Below are positions 23,234 through 34,099 of a stretch of 64,000 nucleotides of DNA, one piece after another. The notes below the pieces were generated by a model. It ran no database searches. It saw nothing but the letters and a program-made list of their open reading frames with translations, and was not told the DNA's origin. This DNA is from Cryptomeria japonica (Eukaryota > Streptophyta > Pinopsida > Cupressales > Cupressaceae), in contig NC_081407.1 in assembly GCF_030272615.1 (NCBI RefSeq), positions 317,962,456-318,026,455 of the forward strand, read 5' to 3'. The stretch's first letter is position 1. Each line of letters starts with the position of its first letter. Made by a program: the position numbers and the translations under genes.

Positions 23234-23599
23234 TTAAAACCACAAGAACATAGCGTCATATAGATTTAATGTTACCCGTGTTGTAGATGCTTTTATGACT
23301 TTTGCAAGCTTTGCCCTTCTAGAAAATTTCTTGACTAAAGCATCAAACATTTTCCTCTCTCTGTAGAACTTTGCTCCTTCTATTGACAATCTGGTGACCT
23401 CAACAATGAGCTTCTCATCAATTTCCACCTTTCTACCCTCAATTTGAATTTTTCCATCCTTCCAACCCTTGGCGAATTTCTCTATGACATTTGCATGGGC
23501 ACTGTGCAATCTTTCAATAAAGGGGGTGAGACCGCCACCATCCAAGATGTGCCATATTGTTTTATTCTTCTTGAGCTCTTCACAGTTCAAGGGTTTCAT
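23234..23599 (-). CDS. Orphan 121-codon ORF, retroelement extra-ORF-like fragment
   Basis: ATG at 23599, uninterrupted. It begins MKPLNCEELKKNKTIWHIL and contains GKIQIEGRKVEIDEKLIVEVTRLS with SIEGAKFYRERKMF. The segment [VI]-x-[IV]-[TD]-x-E-x-[LI]-[VI]-x-VT-x-L-x-x-x-G matches modules in the extra ORFs of the Tat-like and pol-less elements here, so it is probably a fragment of a third retroelement. It abuts the right end of the Tat-like element. The function is unknown, and it may be an incidental survivor rather than an expressed gene. Confidence 0.4.
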   Translation of the reverse strand: MKPLNCEELKKNKTIWHILDGGGLTPFIERLHSAHANVIEKFAKGWKDGKIQIEGRKVEIDEKLIVEVTRLSIEGAKFYRERKMFDALVKKFSRRAKLAKVIKASTTRVTLNLYDAMFLWF

Positions 23600-23749
23600 C
23601 TTTTCCTTTCTCCTCCCATGAAATTAGCAATGGCGGTAGTGAGCAGGATAGTTAATTCTAGAGCGGGCCACAAAATACCTAGAAAGTGTGTGACCCAGCC
23701 AAAAGTAATGCAAGACTGACACATTTAATGATTAAAATGCAAACAGTCA

Positions 23750-24075
23750 GAATAAGGCATTATGCGATCATTTAAATCATGTCTTGCATTGGCCAAATCA
23801 TATAGCATTAAGGTCTTAATTTTGATTGATAGACTATCCCATAGTCCCCATTCTTTTTCATCATTACTACTAACTCCTAGGTTTGCAAATTGGTTAGCCA
23901 AGCCATTGGCTTCATGATAAGCATGAGAAATATTAAGGTTTTGGAATGTTTTAAATAAGTCCCTAGCTTTCTCAATCCAACATTTTATATTCCATGAGGA
24001 TTTATGTTTACCGAATATACATTAGATAATATTAGTAGAGTCTCCTTCTAGCCAAACTGAATTAGCTTTCAACTT
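23750..24075 (-). pseudogene. LINE-type RNase H C-terminal fragment
   Basis: The minus strand reads VWLEGDSTNII, a stop, CIFGKHKSSWNIKCWIEKA, NLNISHAYHEANGLANQFAN and EWGLWDSLSIKIKTLMLYDL. The EGDS..II and H.YREGN..AD.LAN signature (here HAYHEANGLANQFAN) is that of the plant LINE/RVT_3 RNase H. One in-frame stop is present and no LINE RT was found beside it, so this is a short remnant. Confidence 0.65.
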
Positions 24076-26800
24076 GTGATATAATGATATAAGTTGGATA
24101 TGTGTTGTCATTGATATCAAGCTGATGTTTGACAAAGTGTATTATCTTATGTATTGTGTCTATCTAGTGATATATGTTGTGGTGTCATTGATGATATGAT
24201 AATTTTTTGGAGGGAGTAACTATGGTAGCCTACTTGATGCAGTACTTGCATGGTGTCCTTAATCATATGAACAAGGTACAATGGATTGACAAAATATGAG
24301 TGATAAACCTACATTAGATTGATGGTTCTCTGCGTATTTGTTGTTAATGTTCTGGTATAATTGAATGGAGACTATTGGTTCCTAGAAAATGACCATGGAT
24401 AGTACAGAATGTGACTAACGTAATGAATTTAGGTGAATGATGTAGATTGTGAAGGATCTAAAGTGTGAGTTGAGTAGATATCTTATGTTTGATTTCCATC
24501 CTATTGGTGTGGATATCTAGCATACTTTGGTGACATGTTTGACAGTACTAATATTTCAATGTCTCTCTGACATCTATGTATTATGGAGAGAATTGAAGAA
24601 CATACATGTTCTTGTTTAATAGTGGTACTAACATTTTCCCTAAGATGATTGATTAATAATATTCTTGATTGTTTTTAAAAGCAAATATTATTGCAATTGA
24701 AGAAGTGATGATGAGGTTGCATTAGTTGTTGGTAGTTGATTGATAATTGTTATCATGACTTATATGATTGCTATGAAGAAGTTGATGTGAAGAATAGATG
24801 TACATTGATTGCAGTGGACCTGCTTATATCTACAATTAGTATGTTGTAATATTAGTGTTGATGATGGTGACAATATGGTTGATGACAGTTATACCATGAT
24901 GAAGTTCACATAGGTTGAGATATTAAGATAAGGATTAGATGAATGAAAACATAATGCATATGATATACTAAGTGAGAAGGTGATGTTTAGCACAGGTAAA
25001 ACTTTAGATATTTGTTAATCTCCTATTGGACTTATTTATGAAGGTTTTTGCCAACTGTGTTTGGTCAGAAGAATTTGCAAACCAAATCCGATATCTACTT
25101 GGCCCATTTCCTACAAACTTCAACCAATCATGTATGGATTTACACAGCCATTTGTAAATATAGTAAAATTTATCACAATTGAATCTTCATGTATATTTTG
25201 ACCTTGATAGTTCTTGAACTCTCAATCTAGAAGTTCCTTAAAAGGCTCAAATAGTCTTCCCTAATACTCCTCAACAATAGTCTAGAATTTCTCAATTCCT
25301 ACATTTATTTACTCAGTATTTCATGAATGTAACTATGCTTTCGATTATTTCATCTCCCATCATCCCTTTTTATGTTAACAATGGTTGTTACTATATATAG
25401 AATATCTTTCTTAGCCTCATAACCAAAAATTTCTCCCAAACCTACTAATGTGATCTTTTCTCAAAATAGTAGCACCTCATTTACATGCAAACTGCCACCA
25501 ACAACACAAAGCATGAAATCTACTAAGAAAGATCACATAAATGTGCCACCAATGTGAAACAAAGAACAATTAAATGGGGTGCCAATAAAATGTAGTCTAA
25601 ATACATGAAAGCTACATAAATTATGTTATTTTATAGGCTTTTAATTCAACATAAAATAAACAAAATTTTCAATGCAACCTTTTTACTTAGAGGAGAATTA
25701 TAAAGGTTCAACTGAAAATCCATTAATCTCAACTTTGATCATTCTATCTACTTCAATGTGGAGAGAAGTTTCCACTTCAAATTCTTTGAGAAACCCATGC
25801 CGATGCTTGGACCTATGTTATTTCTTACTATTGTGCACTTGCGCAAATAAAATTTAGGGCAAGATCTCTTATTTGTGTAAACACACAATGGTTTTTGAAA
25901 GAGTTTTTTTTAAACTACAATGCATGTGCAGTCTGAAAATTATAAAGTTTATATAGCTAAACTTTATAATATCATATGAAAATGAAATCAAATTAAAGTT
26001 TTCTCTAAAATGTATTTAAGATGCTTAATTTTTTATTTTGAATATTTGTGATATAAACTATGGAGAAAATTAGAAATTTTTAATTTCTCCTACTGACAAA
26101 ATAGAGTAATTCCATTGCGGGCAACTTGAGCTCCCTAGAGCCATGATTTTTTACAAGGGGGAATAATCAATTAAATAAAACATGGGTTTTCTATACAATT
26201 TTTCCCAACTTGCTATATTTTGGTACTTTCTTTGTAAATATGGCTACCAGAGAGGTGTGTCATACTACAAAGGCTTGTTTTAATATATCATTTGACCTCA
26301 CATTGAAATGAAACTAAAATTGTGTGCATTTGAAACCAAAACAAGAAATGGGTCAACCTCTAATTTTTAAAATTATTATTTTTTGGGATGCAAAGTCCAG
26401 CCTGGTTGCAGTCATCAACATATTAAAAAGCATGTTAGAACTTGTCCAAAGGCCACAAAATTTAGTGACCTTACTACCATATGTCCTAACCAACTTCTCA
26501 CCAAGGGGTTTGACATGATGACTTCTTAGTTGCCAAATTTAATTGTCAAAGATGGGCTCCTAGGTAGATGTAATAGGTACTAAACCTAGTCTATGTCACC
26601 AAACTACAAGTGCATAGGCATTTCAAATTTATCAAATTTGAAGGTGCTAACACACTTCTTAGACCATCATCTAGTAGTTTTTTGGATATCTTTAATCTTC
26701 ATCTTATGTTGATGTTTCGACTAAGACACCTATTGCCCTAGCCTTTGCAAACACATCCTCAAAAAGTGACCAATTTCCATATAATAATCTTCAAATATTG
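24076..26800. other. Gene-free AT-rich stretch, probable LTR debris
   Basis: No coding signal found on either strand. The phrase TGTTGTCATTGATATCAA near 24106 resembles the start of copia-type LTRs in this genome, so part of it may be old LTR sequence, but I could not find a partner copy. Confidence 0.3.
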
Positions 26801-26813
26801 GTGTTCCCATAGA

Positions 26814-27850
26814 TGAGGTCACTTCATCTCCTCTAGTTGACTATATTTTATCTCCTCTAGTTGAGGAAACTTCATCTAGTGTTACTAATTTTGATTTTAG
26901 TGATGCTTCTTTGATAGCTTCTAGTGGTTTAGTGTAGCAGAAGTTTAATCATCTTCTTAAGATAGCTCATTGGGACTCATTCCTATTAGATATTGCTTCT
27001 TTATTTGTAGATTCCTACAATGTAGACTTGAAGGGAACCACTAAGGACATTTGTGTCATATTTCATAACATCTCCTGTGGAGTTGCGTTAGCTTCTTTTG
27101 AAGTTATGGGCACATTTTTAGGCCCTCTTGTTCTATCTCTACTTCATTTTTTGTCAATATTAGACACTTGTGTGAAGACATTTGAGTAGCTAAGGGGAGG
27201 AATGTTGTTCACCAATCCTACATTAGCTTTAGCATTCATTGTTGAGAATCTACAAAATTGTAGGAGATTCTTTATTGGGGGGTTAAATGGTCTCTCTCCT
27301 CTCTCATGGTAAGTATTTTATCCTCATATAGCGTTGTACACATCTCATACATTGTAGAGCTTAATTTCCCTTATTTGGGGAGAGTTATTTCCCACTGGGT
27401 TTTCTCCTCTTCTTTATGAGGTACATTGTACTTAGGTACCTTATTTGTCTTTGATATCAAGACCCTCTCTTTTGCCTCACCTAGGCTATTATTAAAGGGG
27501 ATTTTGGTATGTGATCATGCTTAAGTGCTTAGGTGGCTTGTCCATGTGGCATGTTAGGTAGGGTGGTATGTCTAAGACATTTGTCCTTTATATGCCTCCA
27601 CTCCTCTCCTATGCATTCGCTCATTTTAAACAATCATCTTCATTTATTTTCGATCCTCTCTCATTGTTATCTATATTTTCCTAGTGTTCATGTAGCTCAA
27701 TCTCACATGCTTGAGATGGATCTAAAACACTATGATCAAGAATGGATGAGAAGATTGAGGAGTTAACTGAATGTATGATTTTAGTGATCGACATAATTGA
27801 TTAATTAGAAGATTGAGAGTAAGTGGCAATTAATTGGTGAGGTGGAGATA
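26814..27850 (+). mobile_element. Degraded 3' end of an LTR element (coding remnant, purine tract, LTR start)
   Basis: At 26814-27300 a plus-strand frame stays open for about 160 codons apart from two stops (SLLDIASLFVDSY-like segments, then CGVALASFEVMGTFLGPL). I do not recognise the protein. AAGGGGAGGAA (27192-27202) then looks like a polypurine tract followed by TGTTGTTCACC, a plausible LTR start. A TATA-like TTTATATGCC occurs near 27590. No second LTR was found in the window. Confidence 0.3.
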
Positions 27851-28714
27851 TTAATAGAATTAAATAATTAAATAATATTTAATAATGTGCATGAGGAATT
27901 AACTAGAAAAAGGACTAAATAAATTAATTATTTAATTCGCCTTCATGTGAGGAAATAAATAAAATAATAATTTTATTTATTATCAAAAAAAATATGTTTA
28001 GAGGATAAATATATAAATAAATTATTTAATTATAGAAGAAAAAGTTAGCTGATTATATAATCAAAATAATTACTTAATTATTATGAAGTAACCAAAATGA
28101 AGTATTTAAATAAATTTAAAAATTATTTCATTAATGTATAAGCTTAAATTAGTTTTATAATCAAAATTATTTTAAAATTAAGGTGAAGTGGAGAGAAATT
28201 TGAATTATGAATTATGAATTGAGAAAGGAAGCTAGACTTAATTAAACAATAAAATTATTTTTAATTAATTTTGAAAAAATTAATGATGAATAATGATGCA
28301 AGTATGCGAGGTCATTTTTTGGTGTATACAATATCAAGAGGACTCTTAATTCTTAGATTTTGAAGATTTCTATAAAGGATTTTGATTTTAACTAATTCTT
28401 TTTTGAGAAATAACATAGATATGAAATATTTACAACTTCATTTTACTCCCATTTTGAGGTAAATGTGCTCATCCTTAATGATCATGCATCTTAAAAAATG
28501 TATCACTTACAATATGCATCCAAAGAAAATATTTTTGCACTAATACATTAAAGGAAATGTAATCTCAAAGTAACGATGTTGTCAAATAACATAATAGCAG
28601 TAATGAATGCATCATGAGAAGATCATGTATATATAGTGAATGATGAATCAAGATGAGTTCATATGGGCTAAACATAGTAGTAGAGAACTCGATAATGTTT
28701 CTTTTAGTATGAAA

Positions 28715-29170
28715 AAGCAATGGTGGGATATCTCTTAATTGCCAAGAAACCTAAAGTATAATGAGGCATTGTGATATAAGGGAAGCTTGGTGCTCCTAAA
28801 TAGAAAGATATGTCTACAAAGAGAAGCATAATACTTACAAATGAGGAGAAGGCTAAGTTTCCCACCATTGAGATAAAAGGGGAAGCATGACATTCCCAAA
28901 TATAATAAAGGTAAAGGGTTTATTACCTCTCAATGCAATACAAAGTAATGGTGGGATATCTCTTAATTGCCAAGAAACCCGAAGTATAATGAGGCATTGT
29001 GATATAAGGGAAGCTTGGTGCTCCTAAATAGAAAGATATGTCTACAAAGAAGAAGCATAATACTTGCAAATGAGAAGGCTAAATTTCCCACCACTAAGAT
29101 AAAAGGGGAAGCATGGCATTCCCAAATATAATAAAGGTAAAGGATTTGTTACCTCTTAATGCAATACAAA
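28715..29170 (+). repeat. 228-bp tandem duplication
   Basis: AATGGTGGGATATCTCTTAA starts at 28719 and again at 28947. The following about 225 bases match through GCAATACAAAG with a handful of substitutions and small indels. There are two copies, and it is noncoding. Confidence 0.9.
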
Positions 29171-29891
29171 GAAATATGCATGTCTCCTAATGAATAAAAT
29201 GGCTCTTTTATCTACTTTATTGAAAATATCATTTTTCTCTATTCTTCAAGTTTGACTTTGGGATTGGTGATATTTTCAAATGTCTTTGATAGGTTGTAAT
29301 CAGGTCACAAAAATGATTCACCTAGACCAATCCATTAGAGAGTGTAGAAATAGCGAAGATAGTAAGAAAATTTCTATTATGTGGGTGTGTTACTTTTTTT
29401 AATGTACAAAATATGTGTTTCATTATTAATTGCTCTAGAGATGACACTTCAATATGAGGGATCTTTGATCATTAAATTAAATATAAAAATATCTTTAAAT
29501 GCTAACACATTACATCAAATCAAACAAAAGTATGTTTGATTAGATCTATGAGGGAAAGGCAAAAGTGAATAGTCAACCAAATTTTACTTTTAATTAGAGA
29601 ATACAAAGATGTACTCACAATCAATGATCTCTCTTCACGGAAATAATAGATCAAATTGGAATATATATAACAAATGTTGTTCAAATAAATGTGCACATGG
29701 ATATGATGATCAAGTGGATAAGGTGAATATGTAGGGTTATAAATGTGTACACATAGAATGTCATTATTTGATAACCATAGGATCAACTTGCTAGAAGCAT
29801 CAATAAGCGGTGGAAAGCCTCCACCATGCTCTCTTCTTCGCCCCTCACAACCATTCCCTTCTCCACTTCATCATTTCCTTCTCCCTCTAGC

Positions 29892-32800
29892 TTATATATG
29901 CGGAACTTTAGAATGTCTGGTGAAGAGGCCTATCAATGTCCATTTACCCTCTTCCACATCCCCCATAAATATTATTGAAGATTCTTTCCCACTAATACCC
30001 AACCTCATACTTGGAGAGAAAGAATTTATAACCAAACATAACATTACGGCATTTCCATCTGAGGAACTGGTGAAGAGGTCAACACTGAGTTCCTTGTTAG
30101 CGATGGAGTCGACAACACGGATATTGGGAAAGGCTGAAGAGTTTAGAAGTGAGCCCGCACCAGTGACTGCCTTTGTACATATTATTATTTCTTCTGGCCA
30201 TTTCTATCCAAAAAGGAAACCAAATAGTCATCATCAAATGCGAACAAAAATATTAATTACATAAATCTGGAAAAAAATAATACCTGAATCGTTTGAATGC
30301 AACGCTCTACAGCTGATCTCTTCTTTGCTAGGAGGCGCAGCCATCTCAATCTTTGCACGTTCTCCCAACTTTCGATGCTCGACACCTCCCAACATTTACA
30401 TTCTAAACGAAGCATCTCCAGTGATGTGCAGTTTTGTAAACCTCGTATCATCACAATTTTGTTGACCTTTTCTAGCCTAAATACTTTCAGCGAAGCTAAT
30501 TTTTCAAAACTTGGAAGCGTCTCCAACTCTGGACACCCGGTTATGTTCAACCTTCGAAGGTTTACTAGGCCACCAATACCACTTATGTTCTTTAGCAATC
30601 TACAAAACATGATTGAGATTTCCTCCATTGTTTTTGGTAGACAGGCGACCTCCATTACCTGGTCAATATCATAAAACCCTAAACTTTTAAGGCCAGGACA
30701 GCAGCTGTCAGAAATTGAAATCTTTGACACTCTTATGCTATGCAAACTTATTGCCTTGAGATTGGTCCACAAAGGAGTAAATTCACTGATTGGGCATTTT
30801 CGTATTTCTAGACTCTGAAGATTAATCAGTTGCTTCAATGAGTTTTGAAAAGATTGCATTTCTAAATTTGTTAATACCAATCTCTCTAAGAGAGTAAGAT
30901 TCCCCTATGAGTCTGGTAAAGATTTCATCTCGAAACATCCTTCATCTGGGCCTATCTCCAGAACTCTCAACTTGTTGAGTTGACCAATGTCCATTGGGAG
31001 CTTCCTTAAACTGGTATTGTTTAAATAGAGTTCCCTCAAGGAAGTCTGATTTGTGATGTGACGAGGCAACTCTACCAATTGTATGCAATAATTAAGATTC
31101 AAATACTCGAGCTTTGTCATGTTTTCCAAGATGTTTGAATCTAAGGTAAGCTCTTCACAGCATTTTAAATAAAGATGTTCCAAAAGCGTAAGCTGTTTGC
31201 AAGAATTTGGCAACATCTCCAATGCAACGCAATAACTCAAATCTAGATGCCGCAATACTTTCAGATGGCCAAAACAACTAGGCAATGATGATAACATTTG
31301 ACAATCTTCCAACCGGAGGTGCTCTAGTGATTGAAGATGACAAAATTCCTCTGACAGACTCCTCACATTGCAGCTGAGCAGAGATATCTCTTTCAAATTC
31401 TTAAGATATCCTATGGACCTTGGAATAATTCTTAATGTAGGGCAAGAAGAAATAATCAACCTTCTTAACTGCGCTGGAGCCTACAACCAATTTCAATTTT
31501 AATTTAAGATAAAAGATTGTAAAGAATATTTGGTTCGAATTGTAAAGATTGAAGATAATCATAGAGGAAAGATACTTACTTCCGCTCCAACCTTCCATAA
31601 GCCTATTATATTAGGGCAGTCATCAAGTTTTAAAACTCTTAAATTTTTCAGTGACATCCATGATGGAAGATTTCTGTGAGCAATTCCAGTGCACCTAAGC
31701 CATGCCAACTCTGTTGATAATTTGGCAATGTGTAAATAGTTCCTATAGCTTTCTCCCACCACAAAAACTTTTAACCCATAAGGGAAAGATCCCTTATTCA
31801 ACGGCGAACCAGGAAACTTGTGAACATCATCAGTTGATGCATTCAGTATCATTCCTCTTATCTGGATAGAGAAAAGAAGCAGCAACAAACTTAACATGGA
31901 ACAAGTTAAACTTACAAAATGACTTAAAAAGTAAAAGATAAACGAGTTTCAATGTCATGATTTCTAATTTTCTAACAAAATACGAAACTATTAACCTCAC
32001 CTCCTCTTGTTTGTGGATCATCGTAAACTGATCTGGAAACCATAGACGATAAGGTGGAAGAGAACTTGCAATTTCCCTTCCTAAATCTCTTAGGTGGTCA
32101 TGCATTCTTATCTGGTCCCCATGAACAAGGTCAACAAGACACTTATTTGCAAGCCTCTCCCAACCCCATAAACCACTCCAGCCTGACCCTTCCCATACTG
32201 CAATGGCAGTCTTCTTGTTTTCGCCAATAAAGAAACAAGCTATATCTAAGAACATTTGTTTCTCTTCTTTATCTAAAGCATCGTAGCTCACCCGCAACCT
32301 ATTTATAATATCACCAGGCAATATTCTTGAGATTTTATGTAATACATCTTTCCATAAATCTTTATTAAAGCAACCATAAAGCTGACCTCCAAGTACCATT
32401 AAAGATAAAGGCAACCCATTGCTAGCACTTATGAATTTTTCAACAAGATCCTCAAATCCCAACAATGGAGAAGGTTGTAAGAATGCATGCCAACAAAAAA
32501 GCTGCTTGGCATGAGATTGATTCATTGATTTCATTTCATAATTGCAAGAGATGCCCTAAAGCCTTAGAACTTCTTTGTCTCGTGTTGTAACAATGATGAA
32601 ACTCCCAGATGCAAGACTAGCCTTCGCAGGTAGTAAAGCTTCTAGTTGATTTGTATGATCTACATCATCCAAAATGATAAATACAGGGATAGATCTCAGA
32701 TAATTATATAAAATGTTCTTTCCTTGCTCTATATTGGTAAATGGTTGATCAATGAAGAATCCAAAATCCTGGAGGAGCTGTCTCTGCATTTTATGCAGCT

Positions 32801-33809
32801 TGTTTTTGCTTGCAACATTTCTAATATCAAAAAGAAAACTGGATTTTTCTATAGATGAACATTTTTTATTATATAATTCTTTTGCCAGAGTGGTTTTTCC
32901 AGATCCACCCATACCCCAGATTCCTACAATTTGATTATCGGGATGATTTTTGGCAAATTCACTAGCTGTCATTTCAAAATCTGCTACAACTTCTTCAAGA
33001 CCCACAGGATGTTTTGCTACTTCTAGTGGTACTATTTTCATTTTTTCCAATACACGATTCACAACATTCTTCAGCACCCTCTGTTCCTCTCTAAACAATG
33101 GTGAAACATGGTTTTGGAAAGAGAAAAACGATGAAGAATTACTAAACAGTGATGGTTTAATCAAAGATAAGTATATATAAAACAGAGAAATAATGCATGA
33201 AAGGAAAGGTATGATAACAGATGTACAGAAAGGGAGATTGTGTGTTACTTACTCACTATTATTGACACTTTCGCCCTTATAAAATGAGACATTGTGAAGT
33301 GCCATCTTCCACTCCAAAAGCTGGTCTTTTCTATATCTACCCTTCGCTTCATGCTCCAAAAAGGCAGATGCGTACGTTCCTTTCAAATGGCGGAGATCTT
33401 CAGGTTGAACTTGGTAGAAAATAGGAATGATTGGTGTACGAGTCTTGAGCATAAGGGACAATTCCGCAAGACACCAAGGGGATCGCGCATATGTGGGAGA
33501 AAATATTGCTATATGAAGGGAAGCACTAGACATTGCTTCTTGTAGCTCAATGGGAAAGATATCCCCCAAGTGAAGGTCATTGGAATCAAGAAAGACCTTG
33601 AGACCCAGAGCATGAATGGCATTGTAGATATGTGTGGCAAGCTTGTGTTTTACATCGGGTCCGCGATGATTAATAAAAACATCGTAGGGCAGCCTCTGTA
33701 ATGATGTAGCAGAAGTAGATGTAGATGGTGGTGGAAATGAGGGAGCAAGCCCATCAAAAACATTTATTGTATTCTCAATCTCTGGTTGACGAGAATTGCA
33801 CAAACCCAT
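29892..33809 (-). pseudogene. TIR-NBS-LRR (TNL) resistance-type gene, five exons, two in-frame stops
   Basis: A TNL intracellular immune receptor of conifer style. Exons on the minus strand: 33809-33253 (TIR), 33090-32001 (NB-ARC), 31861-31580, 31480-30284 (LRR) and 30170-29892 (post-LRR). All junctions are GT-AG and the phases agree, giving about 1,134 codons. TIR: YDVFINHRGPD, VFLDSNDLHLGD and SPWCLAELSLML, with the Glu expected of the NADase site. NB-ARC: GMGGSGKTTLAKE (P-loop), VFIILDDVD (kinase 2), SGSFIIVTTRD, GLPLSLMVLGG, FLDIACFF and IRMHDHLRDLGREI (MHD). LRRs of about 24 residues fill exon 4. Exon 5 encodes the conserved tail. TAG codons at 32556-32558 and 30905-30907 interrupt an otherwise intact gene, so it is a recent pseudogene, a truncated receptor, or carries sequence errors. 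The start is ATG 33809; the codon at 33884 is TTG. Confidence 0.85.
33249..33809 (-). CDS. TIR exon of the TNL gene with candidate N-myristoylation start
   Basis: Exon 1 is uninterrupted. From ATG 33809 the protein begins MGLCNSRQ: Gly2 and Ser6 fit the N-myristoylation pattern MGxxxS, and Cys4 could be palmitoylated, suggesting membrane attachment. A TATA box at 33913-33920 predicts transcription starting near 33885, which leaves a 5' UTR of about 75 bases before this ATG. The donor is GA|GTAAGT (exon end 33253). Without splicing the frame stops at 33249 after VNNSE, which would give a TIR-only protein of about 186 residues. Confidence 0.7.
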   Translation of the reverse strand: MGLCNSRQPEIENTINVFDGLAPSFPPPSTSTSATSLQRLPYDVFINHRGPDVKHKLATHIYNAIHALGLKVFLDSNDLHLGDIFPIELQEAMSSASLHIAIFSPTYARSPWCLAELSLMLKTRTPIIPIFYQVQPEDLRHLKGTYASAFLEHEAKGRYRKDQLLEWKMALHNVSFYKGESVNNSE

Positions 33810-33912
33810 CCGATTAAACTGAACACAGACGGAGAAAAAAGGCAAAGGAAGCGGGGGCGTGGTTGAGGAATTCGGAGTACTCAACTTGGTAAAGCAGAGA
33901 AGGAAAGGCGAG

Positions 33913-33920
33913 TTATATAA
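33913..33920 (-). promoter_or_regulatory. TATA box of the TNL gene
   Basis: The minus strand reads TTATATAA in the context GCTTGCTTATATAACTCG, 104-111 bases upstream of the ATG at 33809. Confidence 0.6.
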
Positions 33921-34099
33921 GCAAGCAAAACCTTGTCGAAGAAACGAGGAAGAAAAGTATAGTCGAAAACACGTGTAAGGCGGAGAAGTCTATGTGACTT
34001 GTGTGGGAAACATCGCTAAAGAAAAGAACTCAGTTTTTTCTCTTGTCGTTATGTGCCGCCCGTAATGTTCGACCAAATCGCCCACCAAATCATTTCTTT

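Noticed and set aside
29743-30264. 173-codon plus-strand ORF
   Set aside because: It lies antisense to exon 5 and intron 4 of the TNL gene, whose tail domain and splice sites are recognisable on the minus strand.
30297-30674. 125-codon plus-strand ORF
   Set aside because: Shadow of the LRR exon.
33810-33884. Upstream 25-codon extension of the TIR exon
   Set aside because: The codon at 33884 is TTG, and the TATA position puts the transcription start about there. ATG 33809 is preferred.
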